From positions 1-34,681 of the forward strand of contig JAQTXC010000029.1 in assembly GCA_028689015.1 (NCBI GenBank): a stretch of 34,681 nucleotides of DNA, read 5' to 3'. A model generated the notes under the pieces. It was given only the letters and a program-made list of their open reading frames with translations. It was not told the origin of the DNA and did not search any database. The DNA comes from Dechloromonas sp. GTDB taxonomy: Bacteria > Pseudomonadota > Gammaproteobacteria > Burkholderiales > Rhodocyclaceae. How positions within the stretch are numbered: the first letter of the stretch is position 1; each line of letters starts with the position of its first letter. The translations under genes were made by a program, and so were the position numbers. Of the stretch, positions 27,290 to 34,681 are shown piece after piece.

Positions 27290-27303
27290 TTGATTCACAT
27301 CAT
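27290..27303 (+). promoter_or_regulatory. FNR/NNR (Dnr)-type operator upstream of norC
   Basis: TTGATTCACATCAT matches the TTGAT-N4-ATCAA consensus of FNR/CRP-family anaerobic and NO-responsive regulators with one mismatch (the last base). A weak -10 (GAGAAT, 27327-27332) would place the start near 27339, about 42 bases from the box centre, the usual activator position. No regulator gene of this family is in the window. Confidence 0.65.
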
Positions 27304-27361
27304 GGTGTTGCACGACATGTGACGCTGAGAATCGCCGCACCTCAATAAAAAGGAGTGCAGC

Positions 27362-27787
27362 ATGAGCGGGGTATTCACAAAATCAATGGCGCGGAACATC
27401 TTCTACGGGGGGACAGTGTTCTTCTTTCTGCTGTTTCTGGCTTTGACCTTCGACACCAACAAGGAACTCCCCAAGCGGGATAACAGCCAGAACCTGACGC
27501 CGCAAGTCATTGCCGGCAAGAAAATCTGGGAAACACGTAACTGCATCGGCTGCCACACCCTATTGGGTGAAGGAGCTTATTTTGCCCCCGAACTTGGCAA
27601 TGTCTACCCACGACGTGGCCCTGATTTTATCAAGGCCTGGATCCAGGCCCAACCCACAGGCACCCCCGGCCGCCGGCAAATGCCGCAATTCCATCTCAGT
27701 GATGAAGAACTCGACCACTTGGTCGCTTTCTTGAAATACACCTCGGAAATCAACACCGCCAACTGGCCACCCAATCTCGAGGGTTAA
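27362..27787 (+). CDS. norC: Nitric oxide reductase cytochrome c subunit NorC
   Basis: 141 residues. One N-terminal membrane anchor (about 12-30, NIFYGGTVFFFLLFLALTF) is followed by a periplasmic mono-haem cytochrome c domain with RNCIGCHTLLGEGAYFAPEL (the CxxCH haem site) and a later methionine in RQMPQFHLSDEEL as the likely sixth ligand. NorC takes electrons from periplasmic cytochrome c or azurin and passes them to NorB for 2 NO to N2O. A good AGGAG site is placed 7 bases before the ATG. It is the first gene of norCB, preceded by the FNR/NNR box. Confidence 0.97.
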   Translation: MSGVFTKSMARNIFYGGTVFFFLLFLALTFDTNKELPKRDNSQNLTPQVIAGKKIWETRNCIGCHTLLGEGAYFAPELGNVYPRRGPDFIKAWIQAQPTGTPGRRQMPQFHLSDEELDHLVAFLKYTSEINTANWPPNLEG

Positions 27788-29209
<1,422 letters not shown>

Positions 29210-29237
29210 TACCCTCCTTGTTAGATCGTATAATTCA

Positions 29238-29260
29238 GGGCAGCGCAAGCTGCCCTTTTT
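29238..29260 (+). terminator. Rho-independent terminator after norCB
   Basis: A GGGCAGC/GCTGCCC 7-bp stem with a GCAA loop is followed by TTTTT, 28 bases after the norB stop. It separates norCB from the accessory nor genes. Confidence 0.92.
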
Positions 29261-29332
29261 CCGGATGTCCCTCCCCGACAAAACTTAGTGCGGATCAAAG
29301 CCAGTACATCCAAAGGTTCCTAAACTGAAGCC

Positions 29333-29932
29333 ATGCTTGCCACTTCTTTCCACACACCCAAGCCATCCAGCAGGACTTCGCCTCACCTAGCTGGTGATCT
29401 AGCCATCTGGATTTTTATCCTGGCCGAACTGGGTGCCTTTGCGGTTTTCTTTGGTGCCTATGCATTCACCAGGGCCAAGCATGTAGCTGATTTCAACACT
29501 GCACAACTAGCTTTGAATCGGGATGCCGGTGCGCTCAATACTTTGCTATTACTCACAGCAAGTGCCTTCGTCGTCCGCGCCGTACAAGGCGCGCAAATGG
29601 GCAGCGGCATCAGGGATGCACGCTGGATGTTGGGAGCAATCGCCTGTGGCATGGCTTTCCTGATTGTCAAGGGAGGTGAATATAGCGCCGCATTTGATGC
29701 AGGCATCAGCCTGTCGAGCAGCATTTTCCACATGTTCTATCTATCGTTGACGTTTTTCCACTTCATGCACGTCATCCTAGGGCTGGTCATTCTAGCCGTA
29801 CTCTGGAACGGATTACGCCTCGGCCGCTACGGGGTCAATAACATGAACCGACTAGAAAGCGGTGCGGCCTACTGGCACATGGTTGACATGGTCTGGCTGA
29901 TTCTTTTCCCCCTCATTTATGTCATCCACTGA
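29333..29932 (+). CDS. norE: NorE-like cytochrome c oxidase subunit III family protein
   Basis: 199 residues with five membrane segments. The N-terminal LAGDLAIWIFILAELGAFAVFF and the C-terminal FYLSLTFFHFMHVILGLVIL and GAAYWHMVDMVWLILFPLIY are typical of the haem-copper oxidase subunit III family as found in nor clusters (NorE). NorE is not part of purified NO reductase and is thought to help its full activity or assembly. It is the first gene of the accessory operon; its 3' end overlaps norF by 14 bases. Local base composition is clearly lower in GC than in norCB. No strong ribosome site or promoter is seen in the 72 bases between the norCB terminator and the ATG. Confidence 0.9.
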   Translation: MLATSFHTPKPSSRTSPHLAGDLAIWIFILAELGAFAVFFGAYAFTRAKHVADFNTAQLALNRDAGALNTLLLLTASAFVVRAVQGAQMGSGIRDARWMLGAIACGMAFLIVKGGEYSAAFDAGISLSSSIFHMFYLSLTFFHFMHVILGLVILAVLWNGLRLGRYGVNNMNRLESGAAYWHMVDMVWLILFPLIYVIH

Positions 29933-30200
29933 AACTCACAGTACTGCACGCCGCACCGCCGCCTTATGGCTGCTTCTGATCCTGGCCACGCTACTCACCT
30001 GGCATCTCGGCGAAAACCAAGGCGGCGGCCTGTTGACCGCAGCCTTGCTAGGCATTGCCCTGATCAAGGGCCTTATTGTGGCATTCGATTTCATGGCCCT
30101 GCGCCATGCCCCACCGCTCTGGCGTATCCTCGTTGGCGGCTGGCTGCTGCTAGTGTGTGCGTTGATCGGACTGGCTTTCTGGAAAGGCTCACTCACATGA
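29919..30200 (+). CDS. norF: NorF-like / cytochrome c oxidase subunit IV family small membrane protein
   Basis: 93 residues with three hydrophobic segments (about 13-30, 36-58 including LLTAALLGIALIKGLIVAFDF, and 68-88). The central LIKGxxVAxxFM pattern is that of prokaryotic subunit IV-like proteins that accompany NorE. Its role is probably accessory to NO reductase assembly or activity. It overlaps norE by 14 bases and its TGA overlaps the norQ ATG (ATGA). Confidence 0.8.
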   Translation: MSSTETHSTARRTAALWLLLILATLLTWHLGENQGGGLLTAALLGIALIKGLIVAFDFMALRHAPPLWRILVGGWLLLVCALIGLAFWKGSLT

Positions 30201-30997
30201 CAAAAGCAAAAACCACACCTAACTTTCCCTTTTATCAGTCCTTTGGCGATGAAGAGGCAGTCTTTGAGGCCGCCTGGCGCAATCGCTTGCCCTTGTTGAT
30301 CAAAGGACCAACCGGCGTAGGCAAGACTCGCTTTGTCGCACACATGGCAGAGCAACTGAAACTACCGCTCTACACCGTTGCCTGCCACGACGATCTGACA
30401 GCTGCTGATCTGGTTGGACGCCACCTGATCGGTAACGGCAGTACTGTGTGGTGCGATGGCCCACTCACCCGGGCTGTGCGTGAAGGCGGGATTTGTTATC
30501 TCGATGAAGTGGTTGAGGCCCGCAAGGATACGACCGTGGTCCTCCACCCACTAGCTGATGACCGCCGCCTCCTACCAATTGACCGGACCGGTGAACTGTT
30601 GACCGCTCCGCACTCATTCATGCTCGTCGTGTCCTACAACCCCGGGTACCAGAATCTACTTAAGGGGATGAAGCCTTCAACCCGCCAGCGTTTCGTCAGC
30701 CTGCGTTTCGGTTTTCCTGATGCCGCGCGCGAAGAAAAAATTCTACAACGCGAAACTGCGTGCCCACCCGATCTAGCCCGTCGCTTGGTCAGCATTGCTG
30801 GTGCCTTGCGCCAATTAAAAGATCAGGACCTTGAAGAAGTGGCCAGCACCCGGCTGCTGGTGTATGCAGCCTTGCTGATGAAGGATGGTATGGATCCACT
30901 CACCGCCTGCCGCTCGACCATGGTGGAAAGCCTGACCGACGACCCCGAAGTTGCCGAAGCCCTGATGGAAATCATCAGCGCCACATTCGGTCGCTAG
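30197..30997 (+). CDS. norQ: NorQ, MoxR-class AAA+ ATPase of NO reductase activation
   Basis: 266 residues. Walker A KGPTGVGKTRF (about 36-46), Walker B GGICYLDEVVEARKDT, sensor region VVSYNPGYQNLLKGMKPSTRQRF (arginine finger region) and a C-terminal CbbQ/NorQ domain with STRLLVYAALLM. NorQ forms a ring that works with the VWA protein NorD to insert the non-haem iron (FeB) into NorB or otherwise activate it. The start at 30197 is chosen for the ATGA overlap with norF; the frame is open upstream but that part is the shadow of norF. Confidence 0.95.
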   Translation: MTKAKTTPNFPFYQSFGDEEAVFEAAWRNRLPLLIKGPTGVGKTRFVAHMAEQLKLPLYTVACHDDLTAADLVGRHLIGNGSTVWCDGPLTRAVREGGICYLDEVVEARKDTTVVLHPLADDRRLLPIDRTGELLTAPHSFMLVVSYNPGYQNLLKGMKPSTRQRFVSLRFGFPDAAREEKILQRETACPPDLARRLVSIAGALRQLKDQDLEEVASTRLLVYAALLMKDGMDPLTACRSTMVESLTDDPEVAEALMEIISATFGR

Positions 30998-31000
30998 CCA

Positions 31001-31405
31001 ATGACTATACAGCGCCCCGATCCCCTCAGCCATCCCATGCCCGGCCCCCCGCTCGCGATTGCGGCGGAAGCCCTGTTCCTGATCAATCTGATGCTACTGC
31101 CCGTACTGGGCTTTGTGGCCCTCATCGTACTCTGGCACAAACATCGCCATCATTCCGATCCACTGGTGCGCAATCACCTCCAGCAAACCCTAGCCCTCAG
31201 CCTGTGGGGCGGCAGCGTATTGGTCGGATTTTCCGCAGCGATCATGCTCATCGGTGGTTTTGACAACCCATGGTCGTGGGTTATTGGCGTGCTCTATTTC
31301 GTTCTGGTCCACGCCGGTGTGATCTTGCTGGGATTCATGGGGCTGGTTCGCGCCATGAATGGGCACCCCTGGCGTGTCCCGCTGATTGGACCAGCCTTGC
31401 CATGA
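31001..31405 (+). CDS. Small 3-TM membrane protein between norQ and norD (DUF4870-like, tentative)
   Basis: 134 residues with three membrane segments (about 18-45, 65-86, 92-118). The middle motif VRNHLQQTLALSLWG resembles the conserved loop of DUF4870/Tic20-like small membrane proteins, but I cannot assign it firmly. It begins 3 bases after norQ and its TGA overlaps the ATG of the following polyferredoxin gene (ATGA), so it is part of the nor accessory message. No cofactor-binding cysteines are present. A role in assembly of, or electron delivery with, the neighbouring iron-sulfur protein is inferred from position only. Confidence 0.8.
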   Translation: MTIQRPDPLSHPMPGPPLAIAAEALFLINLMLLPVLGFVALIVLWHKHRHHSDPLVRNHLQQTLALSLWGGSVLVGFSAAIMLIGGFDNPWSWVIGVLYFVLVHAGVILLGFMGLVRAMNGHPWRVPLIGPALP

Positions 31406-32370
31406 GCTGTGAATCCTCCGCTTCGGCCGGTCTGCAAAGATCGCGGTGGCTTTGGCAAAGCGGTTTCTTCATCCTGTTCATCCTGGCGCCGGTATTCAAC
31501 CTATTTCGCTATGACCTGGATGCCGGGCATGCCTGGCTGTTGGGTTTTGAATGGCGCCTGGGGATGGACGATTTCCTGGCGGGACGCATTGGCGCCGGGC
31601 AAGCAGCGGTCAACGTGCTGACCCGCCTGTTTTTGCCGATTCTGGCGGGTGCAGGGATTTTCCTGTGGAGCGCCCGCCGTTGGGGAAGGCTCTATTGCGG
31701 CTGGCTATGCCCCCATTTTTCTGTCGTCGAAGCAATCAATGGCCTGATGCTGCGCGCATCAGGAAAACCCAGCCTGTGGGAAAAGGAGATTCTGCCGCCT
31801 TGGCAAGCCGATGGCCGCCCCCGCAACCACGATGCGCGCTGGTGGTTGCTGGTCTTGCCGACAGCGGTCGGCTTTGCTCTGTGCTGGGCTGTCGTTTTTT
31901 TGACTTATTTGCTGCCGCCAGTAGAGGTGTACGGCAATCTGATCAACAACACGCTGACGCCAAACCAAACGCGCTTCATCGTCGCTGCCACGATCGCGCT
32001 CAGTATCGAATTTCTCTTCGCCCGCCACCTGTTCTGCCGTTACGCCTGCGCCGTCGGATTGTTTCAGTCGCTGGTCTGGATGGGCAACCGGGATGGCATG
32101 GTGGTCGGTTTTGATCGCCAGCGAGGCGGCGCCTGCAACACCTGCCTGCCGGATCGTAACTCTGCCTGTGATGCAGTCTGCCCCATGCGCCTCAATCCAC
32201 GGAACATCAAACGTCACATGTTCACTTGCACCCAGTGCGGACAATGCCTCAGCGCCTGTGCAAGCGTGCAACAGGCGAATCCCGAAGGAGCCTTGTTGCG
32301 CTGGGTCAGCGATGACGATGCGCGCATGAATGAAGCCGGATTTCGTCCCGGAAAAAAGGTGAAACACTGA
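31402..32370 (+). CDS. NapH/CcoG/NosR-type membrane polyferredoxin in the nor operon
   Basis: 322 residues. About four to five membrane segments (near 15-33, 75-98, 150-178, 190-212) are interrupted by the signature GRLYCGWLCPHFSVVEAI and its counterpart FCRYACAVGLFQSL, both typical of the NapH/NosR/CcoG membrane ferredoxin family. Two 4Fe-4S motifs follow: CNTCLPDRNSACDAVCP (the first with an unusual 7-residue gap) and CTQCGQCLSACAS (canonical CxxCxxCxxxC). Such proteins move electrons across the membrane or reduce metal centres (CcoG reduces copper for oxidase assembly). Here it overlaps the 3-TM gene before it and norD after it (TGATG). The specific substrate in NO reduction is unknown. 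Confidence 0.88.
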   Translation: MSCESSASAGLQRSRWLWQSGFFILFILAPVFNLFRYDLDAGHAWLLGFEWRLGMDDFLAGRIGAGQAAVNVLTRLFLPILAGAGIFLWSARRWGRLYCGWLCPHFSVVEAINGLMLRASGKPSLWEKEILPPWQADGRPRNHDARWWLLVLPTAVGFALCWAVVFLTYLLPPVEVYGNLINNTLTPNQTRFIVAATIALSIEFLFARHLFCRYACAVGLFQSLVWMGNRDGMVVGFDRQRGGACNTCLPDRNSACDAVCPMRLNPRNIKRHMFTCTQCGQCLSACASVQQANPEGALLRWVSDDDARMNEAGFRPGKKVKH

Positions 32371-34241
32371 TGGAAGAATGGATCGGAAAACTTTGGCATC
32401 GCTGGATCACTCGGGCCGCCGGAGGGCATCACCCTCAAGCCGCGGTCACACTTAAGTCGATGAACAGGCCGCTCGCCATCTATTTCCGAGCACTGGGTGG
32501 AGACCCCGGTTTACGAGTCGCTGCGGCCACCGCCGATGAACACGAAAGCCGGCGACACTGGCGAGCCAGACTTGCCGGAAGCGGCGAACGAATTTCCCTT
32601 GCCCGTCAGGACTGCCGAACGTTGCGCCTGCCACCGATGCTGGATGTATTCCCCGATGCAGCACTGAATCGTGACCTTTACTACTGGCTTGCTGCCCTCG
32701 CCGCCTGCATGGATACCTTACCTGCCATAAAAGACGACCCGTTCGGCATTCTCCGCAATCAGGCTGGAACCTGTTCGACCTTGGCCCGCTGGCCGGGCCT
32801 TGGCAGCCGTTACCACCGTCTGGTCGAAGCCTATCTGCCATTTCGGCAAGCGGTCGAAAAATTGCCACCAGAGGAGGCAGCACGGGAAATCGCCTTGCGT
32901 ACGGCGTTAAGCGTTCCGGGCAGCACGCCCCGACTTCCCGACGTACCGCCCGGCAGCCCCCCCCACCAACCAGTGCTACTCTGGCTGCACGTTGCAAGTA
33001 TCACTGCCCATGTTGTTGCTGGAAACGCCAGCAATGACCATGCGGAAGGCAGCGAAATCGGCCTCCAACAGGAAGATGCGCATGACGAAGCGCACCGTGT
33101 AGAGCGGGTGGACAACCCTGCAGAGAAACACGGCCTGCTGATGTATTTCCGCGCGGAAAGCTTGCTCTCCATTGCAGAGTTTGTGCGCGTCAATCGCAGC
33201 GTCGATGATGAACCCGAAGCGAGTGCCGCTGACCTCGCCCGCGATATGAATCAACTTTCGCTGGCCAATCCAGAAGCAGGCGAGCGTATTGCCTCCAAGG
33301 TTCGTTTCGACCTCGATCTGCCTTCTGCCGCAGAGGATGACATCCCGCTCGGCGCCGGCATCCCCTTGCCAGAATGGGATTACCGCACGGGGGAATTGCG
33401 TTCAAACTATGTGCGACTTCAGGAAATGGCTAGTCGTCACGCAGTTCCCCAAGCATTACCACTTCATCTGCGTCGGACAGCGCGCCGACTACAACAGCAG
33501 TTTGCCGCACTCCAGCCGACCCGTCGCTGGCTTAAAGGCCAGCCACAGGGAGGCGAATTAGATCTGGACGCCATAGTACGTGCCCACGGCGATCGTCTGA
33601 CCGGACGCCACACTGATGAACAGCTCTACTTGTCACTAGAACAGCGGGGGCGTGACCTCGCCTGCCTGCTCCTAGCCGACCTGTCACTCTCTACCGACGC
33701 TTGGGTTTCCGACCAGGCCCGGGTCATTGATGTAATTCGTGATGCGCTGATGCTCTTTGGTGAAGCCATGCGTTCCGTTGGTGACAGCTTCGCCCTTTGC
33801 GGTTTCTCATCCCTCCGGCGCCAGCAAGTTCGTTTTCACTGCCTGAAGGATTTTGACGCCCCCTTTGACAATGCGGTCCGAGGTCGCATACAGGCCATCA
33901 AACCTGGCTACTACACACGAATGGGCGCTGCCATTCGCCATTCCGGACAATTACTGAGTCAACAAGCCAGCAGCCGTCGTTTACTGATACTTCTTTCCGA
34001 TGGAAAACCAAACGATCTGGATCATTATGACGGTCGCTATGGCATCGAAGATACCCGGGCTGCTGTACACGAGGTCAGGCGTTTGGGTTTGACCCCCTTC
34101 TGCCTGACAATCGACAAGGAAGGTGGAAACTATCTCCCTCACTTGTTCGGATCGAATGGCTACACAATTCTGCGTAACCCTAGCGAACTACCAAGTCGTC
34201 TTCCTTTGCTTTACACCCAAATCAGCGGGCAATCCCGCTAA
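32370..34241 (+). CDS. norD: NorD, von Willebrand factor A protein of NO reductase activation
   Basis: 623 residues. The N-terminal two thirds are variable and helical. The C-terminal VWA domain (about 425-615) has a complete MIDAS: DLSLST (DxSxS), the Thr in GYYTRMGAAIRH, and the Asp in LLILLSDGKPND. NorD docks on NorB and recruits the NorQ AAA+ ring. Start ATG at 32370 shares one base with the stop of the polyferredoxin gene (TGATG). The last gene of the accessory operon; the plus strand beyond it shows no U-tract terminator. Third-position composition is more AT-rich than in norCB or recJ. Confidence 0.94.
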   Translation: MEEWIGKLWHRWITRAAGGHHPQAAVTLKSMNRPLAIYFRALGGDPGLRVAAATADEHESRRHWRARLAGSGERISLARQDCRTLRLPPMLDVFPDAALNRDLYYWLAALAACMDTLPAIKDDPFGILRNQAGTCSTLARWPGLGSRYHRLVEAYLPFRQAVEKLPPEEAAREIALRTALSVPGSTPRLPDVPPGSPPHQPVLLWLHVASITAHVVAGNASNDHAEGSEIGLQQEDAHDEAHRVERVDNPAEKHGLLMYFRAESLLSIAEFVRVNRSVDDEPEASAADLARDMNQLSLANPEAGERIASKVRFDLDLPSAAEDDIPLGAGIPLPEWDYRTGELRSNYVRLQEMASRHAVPQALPLHLRRTARRLQQQFAALQPTRRWLKGQPQGGELDLDAIVRAHGDRLTGRHTDEQLYLSLEQRGRDLACLLLADLSLSTDAWVSDQARVIDVIRDALMLFGEAMRSVGDSFALCGFSSLRRQQVRFHCLKDFDAPFDNAVRGRIQAIKPGYYTRMGAAIRHSGQLLSQQASSRRLLILLSDGKPNDLDHYDGRYGIEDTRAAVHEVRRLGLTPFCLTIDKEGGNYLPHLFGSNGYTILRNPSELPSRLPLLYTQISGQSR

Positions 34242-34279
34242 AGAAAAATGCCCCACAACTCAAGAACGAGATGGGGGCA
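34241..34279 (-). terminator. Leftward terminator just after norD
   Basis: Read on the minus strand, TGCCCC (34279-34274) pairs with GGGGCA (34254-34249), with a small inner CTC/GAG stem in the loop, and is followed by TTTTTCTT. It would stop transcripts arriving from the right, protecting norD from antisense transcription. In the plus direction there is no U-tract. Confidence 0.55.
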
Positions 34280-34553
34280 CAAAAGTGGCTGTCCAATCCT
34301 CCAGCCACCAGGGTTCGTCTGGATACCCTGTAGTCACTATATCGAGGGAGACCATGCCCGCCAATCCGCCAATCGGATTAGGCCGAAAGATAATCGTATG
34401 CAACCTGCACCAAGCTTCCCTGACTACGTTTGGGGAGTACTTGACAGTACTCGCCCTGAATCAAATTTCCCCCGATGGAAAAAGCGGGGACTGAACCTGT
34501 CAATCAGCGTGCACTGGGGGAAGGGAAAAACTTTAGACCGGACCGAGTGAACT
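34280..34553. other. Intergenic stretch without a convincing gene
   Basis: Short open frames exist but none looks like a protein. One weakly plausible 46-codon frame starts at 34354 with GGGAG before the ATG. Two small inverted repeats are present: AATCCG/CGGATT (34363-34379) and GAGTACT/AGTACTC around TGAC (34435-34452). I cannot assign a function. Confidence 0.4.
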
Positions 34554-34681
34554 CTATTGCGCCTTATTCGTCACATCACCAGAACGAGAGGTCATTGCCA
34601 GAAGTATCCGCAGCGCAGCCACGCATCCAAACGAAACCAGCAAAACCACAGGCCAAGACCATTCGGGGACCAAGTAAGACA
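34554..34681 (-). CDS. Possible C-terminal end of a minus-strand membrane protein (runs off right edge)
   Basis: About 42 residues ending at TAG 34554-34556. The frame reads YLVPEWSWPVVLLVSFGCVA, then ALRILLAMTSRSGDVTNKAQ: one hydrophobic segment and a polar tail, as in many small inner-membrane proteins. The leftward terminator at 34241-34279 would fit as the end of its message. The start is outside the window, and a chance open frame of this length cannot be excluded. Confidence 0.4.
   Translation of the reverse strand, partial: SYLVPEWSWPVVLLVSFGCVAALRILLAMTSRSGDVTNKAQ

Noticed and set aside
29285..29298. FNR/NNR-like box TTAGTGCGGATCAA before norE
   Set aside because: The left half-site is poor, and activating distance would put the transcript start on the norE start codon.
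34248..34550. 100-codon plus-strand frame after norD
   Set aside because: It overlaps the leftward terminator, has no ribosome site and shows no protein-like pattern.

Overview
The window looks like a chromosomal segment of a denitrifying, motile betaproteobacterium, most likely of the order Rhodocyclales (Dechloromonas/Azonexus-like). This rests on the high-GC coding style, the family make-up (LolCD, ComEC, a DUF2062 protein, RecJ beside a 'regulator/phosphoglycerate mutase-like' protein, the N-acetylglutaminylglutamine amide trio), many chemotaxis and cyclic-di-GMP proteins, and a cytochrome-c-dependent nitric oxide reductase cluster. No database search was possible; names rest on recognised motifs.

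Layout. 1-871 (minus) is the N-terminal part of ComEC, running off the left edge, divergent from a small DUF2062 membrane protein (933-1472). 1463-2238 (minus) holds what I read as the two ends of a group II intron whose interior has been lost and which now carries a fragment of an IS256-family transposase; it sits directly after the terminator of a NIT-type chemoreceptor gene (2295-4310, minus). Upstream of that receptor on the same strand are lolD and lolC. A good sigma70 promoter and a roughly 230-nt leader precede the plus-strand trio that makes the osmolyte N-acetylglutaminylglutamine amide (6638-11393). A LapA-type protein converges on it. An uncharacterised protein and recJ follow as an overlapping pair (11945-14655).

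14706-18863 (minus) is a signalling block: a PAS-PAS-GGDEF-EAL protein, then a two-gene 'split' chemoreceptor in which a NIT-like sensor protein and a signalling protein are separate overlapping genes. The signalling hairpin lacks about 76 residues of its descending arm, and a near-consensus sigma54 promoter lies just upstream. prfB (19146-20250) has the classical +1 programmed frameshift. It is followed by an unrecognised membrane-anchored protein and, convergently, a REC-REC-PAS-kinase-REC hybrid. lysS and mnmC overlap as a pair; the methyltransferase half of MnmC is visibly decayed.

The right third is the nitric oxide reductase region. norCB (27362-29209) has an FNR/NNR-type box upstream and a strong terminator downstream. 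It is followed by a tightly overlapping accessory operon norE-norF-norQ, a 3-TM protein, a NapH/CcoG-like polyferredoxin and norD (29333-34241). NorCB reduces NO to N2O; NorQ and NorD are the AAA+/VWA pair that activates it; the two inserted genes are probably electron-transfer or assembly factors. The accessory operon is noticeably lower in GC than the rest. The last 440 bases hold a leftward terminator and possibly the C-terminal end of a minus-strand membrane protein.
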